Assembly: GCA_964653655.1 (NCBI GenBank) | Contig: CAZZHG010000007.1 | Coordinates: 1 to 64,000 of the forward strand | Origin: CAZZHG01 sp964653655 | GTDB lineage: Bacteria; Bdellovibrionota; FAC87; UBA2466 | Length of the DNA: 64,000 bases | Direction: 5' to 3' | In this document: in pieces, positions 25,814 through 34,390 of the stretch | Numbering within the stretch: position 1 is the stretch's first letter | Layout: every line of letters begins with the position of its first letter | Notes under the pieces: model-generated | What the model was told of the DNA's origin: nothing | Seen by the model: only the letters and a program-made list of their open reading frames with translations | Databases searched by the model: none | Translations under genes and position numbers: made by a program

Positions 25814-27824
25814 AGACGATAACGCCGTAAGCGGGCAAAAAAGGAACGACGAGAGAGTTCGACTTACCGTGTAATCCGTTCGATTGGGGAACGAGCACTC
25901 CGTCCGGCACTCGCCGGGAAAGCTCTCCGGAGCCCGCGAACTCCGATCGGTCGCTGTCGACGAGGATTTTCACGTTCGCCCCGGTGGCCACACCGAAGGC
26001 GTAATTCTCGAAGGACGCGTGGCTCAGGTTCACGATCGCGTAAATTTTGCGGCCAGTCTCGTGGTCCACCCGCTCGAACGAAATGATCTTGTTGTCGGGG
26101 TCGGTGTGGTTCTCGATGGTCGGCGTCAGGTTCTGGTGCGCGAAAGCGGCGTGGCTTCCGACTACGCCCGAAAGGCGGGAGAAGAAATCGTTCACCTTGC
26201 GCTGGCTCTCGTACTGCAGAAGCGTCCAGTCGATAGCGGGGTTCGTATAGAACGTCCCTTCCTGCAGGAGGCGCATCTGAGGCATGTCGAGGTAAGCGGT
26301 GCCCGATAGCATCGCGAGCGCTCCGTAAACCTTCGACTTGGCTTCGACGTAATTCCATCCTCCGCCGCTCGTGAGCGTCGCGACGTAGGCGCCGGTGGCG
26401 CCGTCGCGCTTGTTGGCCGCCTCGTCGTGATTGGTGACGTACTGAATTCTCGTGGCCTCCCCCCAGGTCCAGGGGTTGCGGACCGCCGAGCGAAGCGACC
26501 AGAGGTTCACCTCCTCGGTGCGCTTTTGCAGGTTGTCCTTGAAGAAATCGAAGAGGTCCGAATGGGTGCGCAGGTTGAAGCCGACCCCGTTGCGGTCGAG
26601 CCCCGTCATCACGCGGTTGTCTCCGAAAAACATTTCGCCGATGAGAATCGCTTCCGGCCGGTGCGTATGAATGGCTTCCGCCATCTCCTTCAGGAACTCC
26701 GGCCCGCCCCCGCCCGCTCCTTCGTAGAACCGGATGCCGTCGAGGTTGTCGACGCGCACGCCGCCGATGCCGTATCGCCTCATCATCCGCATCATTCCGT
26801 CGATGAGAAAACGGCGGACGAACGGATTGGCGTAGTCGTAACGGTAGCTGCCCCAGGGGCTCATTACGGAACCGTAAAGATTCTGGCCGTCCGCCTTCTT
26901 CCACTGGTGCAAGCCGACGGGCCCGAGATCGCGGGGGCCGTCGTTGCCGCGAATCGAAAAATGTCCGACGACCGCATCCATGATGACGGCGATGCCGGCG
27001 CGGTTGAAGGCGTCGCACATGCGGGCGAAATCATCGGGGCTTCCGTACCGGGAGTTGGGGCCGAAATTACCGAAGACCTGGTAACGCAAATGCCAGGAGT
27101 CGCCGTCGACGCCTGCCGTAAACGGCAGGAACTCGACGGCGTTGTAGTTCATCTTTTTCAGCTGCTCGATGACGCCCGATTCCGCGATGAAACGGTAGGT
27201 ATCCCCTTTGTGGGCCGGGCCGCCCTTCCACTTGGCGACGAGCGCGTGCACTTCCGTTTCCGCGACGATGGTGGCCTTGCCGCGCAAATCCGCGACGGGC
27301 GAAGTCAGGCGATACGCCTCCGGCCGATCGAAGTCCCAGTACACGGAGTTCAGAAAGGCGGTGCCGCTCTTTCCGACCACTTCGTTGAACTCGTACGTGG
27401 CAAACGTATCGGAGGAGGGGTCGATGACCTGATGCCCGTTCAGAACGAGGCGGTACTCCATCCCGTGACGAACCCGGATCGTCCCTTCGAAATACGGGGT
27501 GCCCGGCACGGGCTGAAGCTCCTCCAGGATTTCTCCCCAGCCGTTTCTATCCGAAACCACGCGGATGCGGTTTCCCGCGTTGTCGGACAACACGCGGATT
27601 TTCGCGAGCGTGGCATTTCCCGCTCCGTCGCGCTCGACGACGTCGAGACCGGTTTGCGCCTCATAAGTCTCGATCCATTTTTTCGCGGGCAGATTCAGCA
27701 CGCGGGTGGACTCGTAGCGGACAAGCTCCTCATGATTGGGGTTCGCCTTGAGGGCGCTCCAAGGGCAAGGGCCGGCGCCGAAAACGTGGGCCGAAACCGT
27801 AATAAGGAGGAGGAAAAGTCGCAT
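25800..27824 (-). CDS. Secreted GH13 alpha-amylase-family enzyme with CBM48-like N terminus
   Basis: 674 residues with a signal peptide (MRLFLLLITVSAHVFGAGP). The four GH13 regions are clear: AVIMDAVVGH (Asp near 283), GVRVDNLDGI (nucleophile Asp near 359), ILIGEMFF (acid Glu near 397) and VTNHDEA. Residues 75-180 resemble the beta-sandwich (CBM48/E-set) of branching and debranching enzymes. So a branching, debranching or maltogenic activity on alpha-glucan is likely; the exact linkage cannot be read. Operon-like with the downstream GH15 gene. Confidence 0.9.
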   Translation of the reverse strand: MRLFLLLITVSAHVFGAGPCPWSALKANPNHEELVRYESTRVLNLPAKKWIETYEAQTGLDVVERDGAGNATLAKIRVLSDNAGNRIRVVSDRNGWGEILEELQPVPGTPYFEGTIRVRHGMEYRLVLNGHQVIDPSSDTFATYEFNEVVGKSGTAFLNSVYWDFDRPEAYRLTSPVADLRGKATIVAETEVHALVAKWKGGPAHKGDTYRFIAESGVIEQLKKMNYNAVEFLPFTAGVDGDSWHLRYQVFGNFGPNSRYGSPDDFARMCDAFNRAGIAVIMDAVVGHFSIRGNDGPRDLGPVGLHQWKKADGQNLYGSVMSPWGSYRYDYANPFVRRFLIDGMMRMMRRYGIGGVRVDNLDGIRFYEGAGGGGPEFLKEMAEAIHTHRPEAILIGEMFFGDNRVMTGLDRNGVGFNLRTHSDLFDFFKDNLQKRTEEVNLWSLRSAVRNPWTWGEATRIQYVTNHDEAANKRDGATGAYVATLTSGGGWNYVEAKSKVYGALAMLSGTAYLDMPQMRLLQEGTFYTNPAIDWTLLQYESQRKVNDFFSRLSGVVGSHAAFAHQNLTPTIENHTDPDNKIISFERVDHETGRKIYAIVNLSHASFENYAFGVATGANVKILVDSDRSEFAGSGELSRRVPDGVLVPQSNGLHGKSNSLVVPFLPAYGVIVFATE

Positions 27825-27869
27825 GGGGAGTTACCTTTTTACAGAACCGCCGAGGTCGATTCATCCGAT

Positions 27870-27914
27870 CTTTTCCGACAAGATATAAATATTTGAATTA
27901 ATAAACTATTTATC
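27870..27914. promoter_or_regulatory. AT-rich divergent promoter region
   Basis: A block of about 45 nt with almost no G or C, unlike the surrounding GC-rich DNA, lies between the divergent GH13 and trypsin-like genes. It contains several TATA-like hexamers on both strands (TATAAA, TTTATC, TATCTT on the minus strand). Exact -35/-10 pairs cannot be assigned with confidence. Confidence 0.45.
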
Positions 27915-27989
27915 TAGCGCCCCGAGGGCGGATGGGACCTGGAAATCAACAGATTTGACTCTATGCGCCAGGGTGGTAACTCAGGGCTT

Positions 27990-28772
27990 ATGTTTGGGGT
28001 TTGGATGGTGCTCTCCCTCGCCGTTTCGGCGTGGGCGGGAAGCTGGAACATTTTTGGAAACGACGACCGCGTGGAGCTGCCCGCGTCCCCGAAGCTCGGG
28101 CTTGGGCTCGGCAAAGTGGTCGGCGTCTCCCAGTGCACGGGGGCTCTGGTCGGCGATCGCCTCGTGCTGACCGCCGCCCATTGCGTCGCCTGGCAGGGGG
28201 CCATCCTCAACCCGAAATTTCCCGTCTATTTTCTCGCGGCGGAACGTAACGGCCGCTCTCCGATGAAAAACAATCCGAAGGCGATCGATGCCCGCGGCGG
28301 CAAGTGGCGCGCGGACTCCGACTCCCGTGCCGACGACTGGGCGGTACTCGTTCTGGATAAAGCTCCCGAACGCGCTTCCGGAACGAATTTTCCGTGGCTC
28401 GACGTCTCCACCGCTCCGCTTGCGGACGGCCAGGAGATTGCGGCGGCCGGCTACTCTTACGATTTCATGGGCGGTGGCACCCCTTCGATTCAGAAGGGCT
28501 GTCACCTGGACCAGGTGTTCAATGACGGAGCCTTTTTCCACGACTGTGACGGAGCGGCCGGAATCTCCGGCGGCCCAATTCTCGCGGGCTCCTCCTCGAC
28601 GGAGCAGCCGGTGATCATCGGAATCGCGAACTCGCACCTTTCGGAAGGCACGCCCGGCATTCATCTTCCGGCTTACGATCGCGATCACGCCAACGTCGGA
28701 GCCTCGGCCCGCCTTTTCCTGCCCGCCCTCGTCGAGCTCTTGAAGCGTTACCCGAACCAGCCCCGTCCTTGA
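27990..28772 (+). CDS. Secreted trypsin-like serine protease (S1)
   Basis: 260 residues from the ATG at 27990, which starts a signal peptide (MFGVWMVLSLAVSAWAG) and has CAGGG a few nt upstream; an upstream in-frame ATG at 27963 is less likely. Catalytic triad: LTAAHC (His near 64), ADDWAVLVL (Asp near 115) and AAGISGGPIL (Ser near 193). Cysteines near the active His and Ser suggest disulfides. Extracellular or periplasmic protein degradation. Confidence 0.92.
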   Translation: MFGVWMVLSLAVSAWAGSWNIFGNDDRVELPASPKLGLGLGKVVGVSQCTGALVGDRLVLTAAHCVAWQGAILNPKFPVYFLAAERNGRSPMKNNPKAIDARGGKWRADSDSRADDWAVLVLDKAPERASGTNFPWLDVSTAPLADGQEIAAAGYSYDFMGGGTPSIQKGCHLDQVFNDGAFFHDCDGAAGISGGPILAGSSSTEQPVIIGIANSHLSEGTPGIHLPAYDRDHANVGASARLFLPALVELLKRYPNQPRP

Positions 28773-28796
28773 TTTGACGAAGAAACCTCCTATAGT
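28769..28796 (+). promoter_or_regulatory. Promoter of the lemA operon (leaderless)
   Basis: TTGATT (28769-28774), a 16-nt spacer and TATAGT (28791-28796), with 7 nt left to the lemA ATG. Both hexamers are good matches; the geometry predicts a leaderless transcript. The -35 overlaps the stop codon of the protease gene. Confidence 0.65.
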
Positions 28797-28803
28797 GACG
28801 GGC

Positions 28804-29391
28804 ATGAAGCACACTATCCGTATGTTCGCCCTTTCTCTCGTCCTGCTCTTCGCCCTTCCCCGCTGCGGCTACAACCAGCTGCAAGGTCTGGACGAAGGCG
28901 TGAAGGCTTCCTGGGCCGAAGTCGAAAACCAATACAAGCGGCGTGCCGACCTCATCCCTAACCTCGTGAGCACGGTGAAGGGATACGCCAAGCACGAGGA
29001 AAAGACTCTGACGGAAGTGATGGAAGCGCGGGCGAAGGCCACCTCCACGACGATCAACGCGGACTCGCTCTCGGATCCGGCGAAGATGAAGGCGTTTCAG
29101 GAAGCACAGGCCGGACTGAGCGGCGCGCTCTCGCGGCTTCTCGTCGTCTCGGAGAATTACCCCAACCTTAAAGCGAACGAGAATTTCCGAGACCTGCAGG
29201 CGCAGCTCGAAGGCACGGAGAACCGCATTTCGGTGGCGAGAAAGCGCTACATCGAATCGGTCGCCGAGTACAACAAAGGCGTGCGCTTCTTCCCGACGAA
29301 CCTCACGGCGAAGTTCCTGCTCGGTCTTAAAGAGCGCGAGACCTTCACCGCGACGGAGGCCGAGAAGGCCACTCCGAAGGTGGAATTTTGA
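28804..29391 (+). CDS. lemA: LemA family protein
   Basis: 195 residues. An N-terminal hydrophobic segment ends in FALPRCGYNQLQG, where the Cys near 21 may be lipidated, then the LemA core: WAEVENQYKRRADLIPNLV, TVKGYAKHEEKTL and AQLEGTENRISVARKRY, a four-helix bundle. LemA proteins are membrane-anchored with a periplasmic bundle; function is poorly known and they typically sit beside TPM proteins, as here. The stop overlaps the TTG start of the next gene (TTGA). Confidence 0.93.
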   Translation: MKHTIRMFALSLVLLFALPRCGYNQLQGLDEGVKASWAEVENQYKRRADLIPNLVSTVKGYAKHEEKTLTEVMEARAKATSTTINADSLSDPAKMKAFQEAQAGLSGALSRLLVVSENYPNLKANENFRDLQAQLEGTENRISVARKRYIESVAEYNKGVRFFPTNLTAKFLLGLKERETFTATEAEKATPKVEF

Positions 29392-30113
29392 AATTAGCCG
29401 GGCTCGCGCTTCTCTTCACGCTGTCGGCGTGGGCCTTGGACGTTCCCTATTTGTCCGGGCCGGTCGTCGACGAAGCGGGATCGCTGACTTCCACGGACAT
29501 CGCGCGCCTCACCGCCGCGGTCGAGTCGGTCAACGCCACGGGAAAGATTCAGCTCGCGGTGCTCATCCCGAAGTCCCTTCAGGACGAAGAGATCGAGCCT
29601 TACGCCGTCACGGTTTTTGAAAAGTGGAAGCTCGGCAAGAAGGGGAAGGACGAAGGGGTACTCTTCGTCGTGGCTCCCAACGAGAGGCGCATGCGCATCG
29701 AGGTGGGCTATGGCCTCGAGGGCGAGCTTACCGACATCGCGAGCAAGCGCATTCTCTCCGACGAGGTAACTCCCTTTCTGAAGTCAGGACGGCTCGCGGA
29801 CGCCCTCGTGGCCGGAGTAGCGGCCATCGGCGAGAAAGTCGGCGCCACGGTGGATCGCCCGGCCCGGCCGACTCAAAGGCGCGAGCGGCAATTTCCCTGG
29901 TCTCTCATTATTTTTCTGGTGTGGATCCTCTACATCGTCCTTCGAAACCTCGGCGGCGGCCACCGGGGCGGCTTCGGCGGCGGCGGATATTACGGTGGCG
30001 GCGGCTGGTCCGGCGGAGGTTTCGGCGGAGGCGGCGGCTGGTCCGGCGGGGGTGGAGGCTTTGGCGGCGGCGGCGGAAGTTCCGGCGGCGGCGGAGCCTC
30101 GGGGAGCTGGTGA
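29388..30113 (+). CDS. TPM-domain (YgcG-like) membrane-anchored protein
   Basis: 241 residues. Signal peptide (KLAGLALLFTLSAWALD), TPM domain in residues 22-150 (VVDEAGSLTSTDIARL, GVLFVVAPNERRMRIEVGYG, ILSDEVTPFLK), one transmembrane helix (LIIFLVWILYIVLRNL) and a Gly/Ser/Trp-rich tail with repeated GGGGWSGGGF-like units, all typical of the YgcG group. Starts with TTG at 29388 inside the lemA stop; the following gene starts at the last base of its stop (TGATG). Confidence 0.92.
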   Translation: MKLAGLALLFTLSAWALDVPYLSGPVVDEAGSLTSTDIARLTAAVESVNATGKIQLAVLIPKSLQDEEIEPYAVTVFEKWKLGKKGKDEGVLFVVAPNERRMRIEVGYGLEGELTDIASKRILSDEVTPFLKSGRLADALVAGVAAIGEKVGATVDRPARPTQRRERQFPWSLIIFLVWILYIVLRNLGGGHRGGFGGGGYYGGGGWSGGGFGGGGGWSGGGGGFGGGGGSSGGGGASGSW

Positions 30114-30766
30114 TGGGACTGTTTTCCGAAAGCGAATTGAAACGGATCGAGGCCGCGGTGACCGCGGCGGAAGCGGGCACGTCGGGCGAAATCGTCGTTC
30201 ATTATACCGATAGAAGCGCGGGTTACCGGTGGGTCCCCTGGGCCGCGGGCCTTGTGGCGGCCATGGTCGCCGGGCTCGCCGCGTGGGCCTGCGAATGGCG
30301 CGAAGGGTGGCAGCTCTCGGCGATTCATTTCCTGGAAGTTCAAGCTCTCGCCGCCGCGGCGGTCTTCTTTCTGACGAGCACGAGGCCCGTTCAGCGGCGG
30401 CTCGTTTCGGCGAAAGAGAAAGCGCGGCGGGTTCACTCGGCCTCTCTCGCGCAATTTCTCGCCAGCGGAGTGGGCGCCACGCGCGATCGCACCGGCATTC
30501 TCGTTTTCATTTCCGAGTTCGAGCACCGGGTGGAAATTCTCGCCGACTCCGGCATCAACAAGGTCTGCGGCGCCGACTATTGGAAGTCGATCGTGGACGC
30601 CATCGTCGCCGGCATCCACTCGGGGCGCGCGGCCGACGCCGTTTGCGAATCGGTTGGTTTACTCGGCGGGAAACTTTCCCAACATTTTCCGCGACGTAAC
30701 GACGATCAAAACGAGTTACCGAATGCACCCACGTCCGGGAAATTCGATGGAGATCCGAAACGTTAA
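30113..30766 (+). CDS. Second TPM-domain membrane protein
   Basis: 217 residues. Starts with LKRIEAAVTAAEAGTSGEIV (start of a TPM-like domain), then two membrane helices (residues 40-90), then a cytosolic or periplasmic TPM half with TRDRTGILVFISEFEHRVEI and GADYWKSIVDAIVAGI. This split TPM form without a signal peptide normally accompanies LemA and YgcG, so the three genes form one conserved unit. ATG overlaps the previous stop by one base. Confidence 0.88.
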   Translation: MGLFSESELKRIEAAVTAAEAGTSGEIVVHYTDRSAGYRWVPWAAGLVAAMVAGLAAWACEWREGWQLSAIHFLEVQALAAAAVFFLTSTRPVQRRLVSAKEKARRVHSASLAQFLASGVGATRDRTGILVFISEFEHRVEILADSGINKVCGADYWKSIVDAIVAGIHSGRAADAVCESVGLLGGKLSQHFPRRNDDQNELPNAPTSGKFDGDPKR

Positions 30767-30776
30767 CTCGTTTCGG
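30755..30776 (+). terminator. Hairpin at the end of the LemA-TPM operon
   Basis: CCGAAACG and CGTTTCGG pair perfectly around TTAACT, which contains the stop codon of the last gene. No T-tract follows, so it may stabilise the mRNA end or be a weak terminator. Confidence 0.4.
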
Positions 30777-30899
30777 GGTCCAGGTGCACACGCAGAATAC
30801 ACCCTAACCCACTGAAACTTCTGCCTTTTCACCCCTTTTTGAAAACGCGGTGACGCCTTTTCCGACACCTTTAGGGCGCTCCGCCTGCCTAGGCTCGCG

Positions 30900-30915
30900 G
30901 GGCCCTTGGCTTGCA
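30900..30915 (+). promoter_or_regulatory. Sigma-54-like promoter of the 418-residue secreted protein
   Basis: GGGCCC-N4-CTTGCA with GG (30901-30902) and GC (30913-30914) 10 nt apart. The 10 bases GGCTTGCAAT are identical to those at 18711-18720. A start near 30926 leaves only about 6 nt to the ATG. Confidence 0.45.
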
Positions 30916-30931
30916 ATGAGTTAGCTGGGTT

Positions 30932-32188
30932 ATGGGCAAATACGGCAACCTCACGACGGCGCTTTTACTATTCATCGCCGCCGTCGCGCGCGCCGAAACT
31001 CCCCGCTACAACGGGGTCGACCCGCATGCCGCCGATTACTACCAGAGCGAAATCGCGAAGAACCGCCAGCGAAACCCCCAAAGGGCTGGCGAAAGCGACA
31101 CGGACTATGCGATTCGCATGAGCCACCTCGATCCGAACTACACGACTCCGCCCACAGCGCAGGAGGACGTCGCCGGAATGAACGGCGGCACTCTCGATCG
31201 CGCCCAGAAATTGACCGATGCCGCCGCCATCGCTCTCGAAGGAGAAAGGGCGGCGACCGCGCAAGCCGCCGAGATGGTGGTCGCGGGAATCACGACCGGA
31301 CTCGATATCACCGGCGGCGGAACCTTCGGAGATCCCGCGGCGGCGAAAGCCAAACTCGCCGACAGCCAGAAGTATTTTGAGGCCGGAACCAAGTACGGTC
31401 AGATCAAGACGGACATGCAGGAAGCCAGAATTCAAAACTCGCGGGGCGCGGCTCGCCTGAAGTTCGATCCCGAGGACGGGGATGGAGCCGGAGAACCGGA
31501 TCCCGAGAAAGTCGCCTCCATCGTCGACGGACTTTCGGACAAAGACAAAGAAACGCTCGCCGCGCGCGGGATCGATCCCACGGAGCTAGTCGAACGCCTT
31601 CTGTCCGGAGAAGTGGATACCAGCGATCCGGCGGCGATCCTGAGAGAGCTGAAAGATCCCACTCAACTTTCGGTGGACGATTTGAACGACGTTCGCGCTC
31701 TGGCCGAAGCGAACACCGCGGACACGACTCTCGGAGCGGACTCCGCCGTACGCGCGGGAGAGCTAGCGGGCAAGGATCTCGCCGAGGGCCGCGACCTCAA
31801 GGACGGCGAAAAGCTCGCCGGCGGAGACGGCATCTCGATCAAGAATTTCGACAATCTCAAGGAAAAGGCGATTTCGCTCGTCAATAGAGAGCTCATCGAC
31901 CGCGTCGGCGGCTGGCTCGGTAAGGGCAAGGGAAAGAAGGACGGGCGGAACCTCGCCTCGCTCGATCCCAAAGGCCTTGGCCCCGCTAAGGGCAAAGGCG
32001 TGAAAAAAAGCCTCACGGCGAAGGCCTACTACGAGTTGCAGGACAACGGCATCACGGCCCCTCGTTTCGGAAACAACATCTTCAAGATGGCCCACCGCCA
32101 ATACCGCGACTACGGCAAGTGGCGGGAGAACCGGCCCGCTCCGCCCGCCAGAACTTCCAAAGTCTCCAAACCCTCCAAGAAGGGCTGA
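30932..32188 (+). CDS. Large secreted protein of unknown function, acidic and helical
   Basis: 418 residues with a signal peptide (GNLTTALLLFIAAVARAE). The mature protein is hydrophilic, Asp/Glu/Lys-rich and mostly helical, with an Asp-rich stretch (DPEDGDGAGEPDPEKVA) and a basic C terminus (Lys-rich GKGKGKKDGRN segment, then SKVSKPSKKG). No enzymatic motif recognised. The sigma-54-like promoter and unusual composition suggest regulated export; function unknown. Confidence 0.7.
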   Translation: MGKYGNLTTALLLFIAAVARAETPRYNGVDPHAADYYQSEIAKNRQRNPQRAGESDTDYAIRMSHLDPNYTTPPTAQEDVAGMNGGTLDRAQKLTDAAAIALEGERAATAQAAEMVVAGITTGLDITGGGTFGDPAAAKAKLADSQKYFEAGTKYGQIKTDMQEARIQNSRGAARLKFDPEDGDGAGEPDPEKVASIVDGLSDKDKETLAARGIDPTELVERLLSGEVDTSDPAAILRELKDPTQLSVDDLNDVRALAEANTADTTLGADSAVRAGELAGKDLAEGRDLKDGEKLAGGDGISIKNFDNLKEKAISLVNRELIDRVGGWLGKGKGKKDGRNLASLDPKGLGPAKGKGVKKSLTAKAYYELQDNGITAPRFGNNIFKMAHRQYRDYGKWRENRPAPPARTSKVSKPSKKG

Positions 32189-32299
32189 CCCGGCTTTCGC
32201 TCCCCCTCGTTTCCAATCAAAACCGAGACTGAACGACACTAGATCCAAACTGGAACCATTTTGATTCACCGTTTTGGTTCCATTTAGGCACGTCCTTTC

Positions 32300-32315
32300 T
32301 GGCACGCGAACTGCA
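32300..32315 (+). promoter_or_regulatory. Strong sigma-54 promoter
   Basis: TGGCACGCGAACTGCA differs from the TGGCAC-G-N4-TTGCA consensus at one base, with GG (32301-32302) and GC (32313-32314) 10 nt apart. Predicted start near 32326, giving a leader of about 70 nt before the ATG at 32397. Confidence 0.75.
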
Positions 32316-32396
32316 CAAGGCCGCACTGAGTTTAGAAGGGTTGGCCTTCGGATTTAAGTGCCCTGTCCCGGAACTTTTTTTGAAAGGAATATTGAA

Positions 32397-32933
32397 ATGA
32401 AAGCTCTCGCTCTTGTCGGTCTCGGAGTTCTTGCTGCGTTCGCCACCCCGAGCTTCGCTCGGTCTCCGATCGTGATCACACCGGTGCTTCCGGTCCGTCC
32501 CATCGTGGTCCGTCCCATTCTCCCGGTTCGTCCCATCCTCCCGATCCGCCCGATTCTTCCGGTGGTTCCGCGGGATTCCGAGGACATGGGAGCGGTTTCC
32601 TACGTCGGCTACGGCTTTCGGACGGAATACCTCACCTTCGGCTCGCGCCACGTGAATCACCTTCGCCTGCGTGTCCCGAACCAGTGCGCGATTCAGATTA
32701 AACCGATCGTCGTGCGCGGCTACAACGGCCGGGCCCACGGTCAGCTCGTCACGACCTACAACGACGGCTCCTACAGCCACTTCATCTATTCGGTGAACGG
32801 CAACCGCGGCGCCGACGTGAACGAAGTCGAAATGGGCCTCAACTCCCCCTTCGCCTACGCCGATTACCACGGCTGCGGAGTGCGGTTGTTCGTCTCCGGC
32901 AACTACGCCGTCCCGTACGCGGCCGGTAATTAA
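32397..32933 (+). CDS. Small secreted protein with Val-Arg-Pro-Ile repeats
   Basis: 178 residues. Signal peptide (MKALALVGLGVLAAFATPSF), then six short repeats around VRPI/IRPI/ILPV (residues 25-55) forming a proline-rich extended segment, then a beta-rich domain with two cysteines. AAGGA precedes the ATG. The gene has its own sigma-54 promoter and its own terminator, so it is a single-gene unit. No family recognised; a small exported or envelope protein made in quantity under RpoN control is the inference. Confidence 0.72.
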   Translation: MKALALVGLGVLAAFATPSFARSPIVITPVLPVRPIVVRPILPVRPILPIRPILPVVPRDSEDMGAVSYVGYGFRTEYLTFGSRHVNHLRLRVPNQCAIQIKPIVVRGYNGRAHGQLVTTYNDGSYSHFIYSVNGNRGADVNEVEMGLNSPFAYADYHGCGVRLFVSGNYAVPYAAGN

Positions 32934-32947
32934 TTCGGATACTTGGC

Positions 32948-32985
32948 GGGGGAGCGGCAGAGGCCGCTCCCCCCCAATGTTTTTA
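32948..32985 (+). terminator. Rho-independent terminator
   Basis: GGGGGAGCGGC (32948-32958) pairs with GCCGCTCCCCC (32963-32973) around AGAG, followed after CCAATG by five T residues. The stem is 11 bp of mostly G-C. Confidence 0.88.
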
Positions 32986-33062
32986 GATACCTTTGCTTGA
33001 TCCCCAGGGTCAGGTTGGGTAGGTTGCCCTTCGCCGAGGGGGATATCTCGGCGGTTGGTTAC

Positions 33063-34334
33063 ATGGGTAAAGAGAACTTAGACAACGTCATTGCTCTGGT
33101 CACACGTGCGAGCACGGGCTCTTCGGGCCCCGCCGTGGCCCCTCGCCCCGGCGAACGGGTGCATGGAACTTGCCTCGTCAAAGGGCACGAAGTCCGTATC
33201 CGCGAAGCCGCCGATAAAGACATCTCGAACATCCAGGCCCTCTACGCTCTGGTTTATCAGGGCCGCTACAGCATGGAGTTCGCGACCAATCCCTCGAAGC
33301 TTCAGGCCCAGCTCGACCGCCCCGAGCAGCATTTGCTTCTCGTCGCGGAAGATCCGAACCGCCAGGGACTGGTGGGATCGATTTTATTCAGCATGGATGG
33401 AGCCCATCGACTCGGCAAAGCGGCCGGGGTGGTCGTCGATCCGGATTACAGGAGCGGCGGCCTCGGCGGCGCGATGCTGAGCCTCGGAACGAAATATCTC
33501 GCCGAGGATGCGGCCCTCGTGGACGTCATGTACGCCACTTCCCGCACGGTAGGGGAAGCGCCCTCGCGCATCGTCGCGGAAGCCGGCTATCAGCAGGTCG
33601 GGCTTTTTCCGAACGCCGTTCAGGTCGAGAACATGGAGCACCTGAATCTCGACGTGTACCTCACGACTCGAGCTCTTCCGAAACGGCGCAAGAAGCCCTT
33701 CATCTTCAAGCCCTATCACGAGACTTACGAAATCGCGCGAAAGCGCCTCGGTTTCGAAAAAGCCCAGGTGGTTTCGGAGTACGGCTCGCCGAAACTCAAT
33801 CCGCAGCCGATGGAGTTCGAAGTGGTGACCGATGAAGCCGCGGCCGTCGCGCGCTTCCGCGAGCTCGCCGCGGAAAAGCGGCTTGCGAACAGCTTCTTTC
33901 CGTTCCACAGCCCCAATCTCATTTTCCGTTCCTCGAACGGCCATACGGAAGTCTTCGTTTCGCTGAAGGGCCGCCACCGGCAGGCCGCGATTCTGGGCTA
34001 CCGCACGGACGTGGTCGACATCGAAAACGTTCTCGACTCGGTCGCGCGCGCGCTTCACAAGCAAGGCGCTTCCTACGTGGAGTTTCTGGTCGATGCCCAC
34101 GACTATCGCTTGCAGCAGCAGGCGTTCACCGCCCGTTACATTCCGTCGGCGTACTTTCCTGCCATGCGGCTCGGATCGGACGGCTTGCGAGACGACGTGA
34201 TCATCGTTAGCCGTACGTTCAGTCTGCTGGACTTCACGGGAAGCGTGATGAAAGGCGACAACCTGAAGTACCTCAAAGCGTACTTCCGCCATTATCACGA
34301 GCTCTACATCGAGCCCATTCTCGGCAAGAATTAA
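33063..34334 (+). CDS. GNAT-type acyltransferase with C-terminal extension (paralogue A)
   Basis: 423 residues from the ATG at 33063. The N-terminal part (about 40-190) is a GNAT fold: VRIREAADKDISNIQALYAL, then GVVVDPDYRSGGLGGAMLSL, which contains the acyl-CoA-binding R/Q-x-x-G-x-G/A-like loop. Residues 260-423 form a second domain shared with the minus-strand gene 36767-37936 (SYVEFLVDAHDY, AYFPAMRLGSDG). It is convergent with the acyl-activation operon and shares its terminator. Substrate unknown. The reading frame is open upstream to 32943, but that region holds the terminator of the previous gene. Confidence 0.78.
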   Translation: MGKENLDNVIALVTRASTGSSGPAVAPRPGERVHGTCLVKGHEVRIREAADKDISNIQALYALVYQGRYSMEFATNPSKLQAQLDRPEQHLLLVAEDPNRQGLVGSILFSMDGAHRLGKAAGVVVDPDYRSGGLGGAMLSLGTKYLAEDAALVDVMYATSRTVGEAPSRIVAEAGYQQVGLFPNAVQVENMEHLNLDVYLTTRALPKRRKKPFIFKPYHETYEIARKRLGFEKAQVVSEYGSPKLNPQPMEFEVVTDEAAAVARFRELAAEKRLANSFFPFHSPNLIFRSSNGHTEVFVSLKGRHRQAAILGYRTDVVDIENVLDSVARALHKQGASYVEFLVDAHDYRLQQQAFTARYIPSAYFPAMRLGSDGLRDDVIIVSRTFSLLDFTGSVMKGDNLKYLKAYFRHYHELYIEPILGKN

Positions 34335-34335
34335 T

Positions 34336-34388
34336 CCAAAAGGTGCGGCCTCACTTCTGGCAGCCAGAAGTGAGGCCGCACCTTTTGG
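34336..34388. terminator. Perfect 25-bp palindrome, bidirectional terminator
   Basis: 34336-34360 and 34364-34388 are perfect inverse copies separated by CAG, with A-rich and T-rich ends (CCAAAAGG / CCTTTTGG). It sits between two converging genes, 1 bp after the plus-strand stop and 2 bp before the minus-strand stop, so it can end transcription from both sides. Confidence 0.85.
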
Positions 34389-34390
34389 CG

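Noticed and set aside
26427..27896. 489-codon open frame on the plus strand opposite the GH13 gene
   Set aside because: Shadow of the GH13 frame; composition and lack of motifs argue against a gene.
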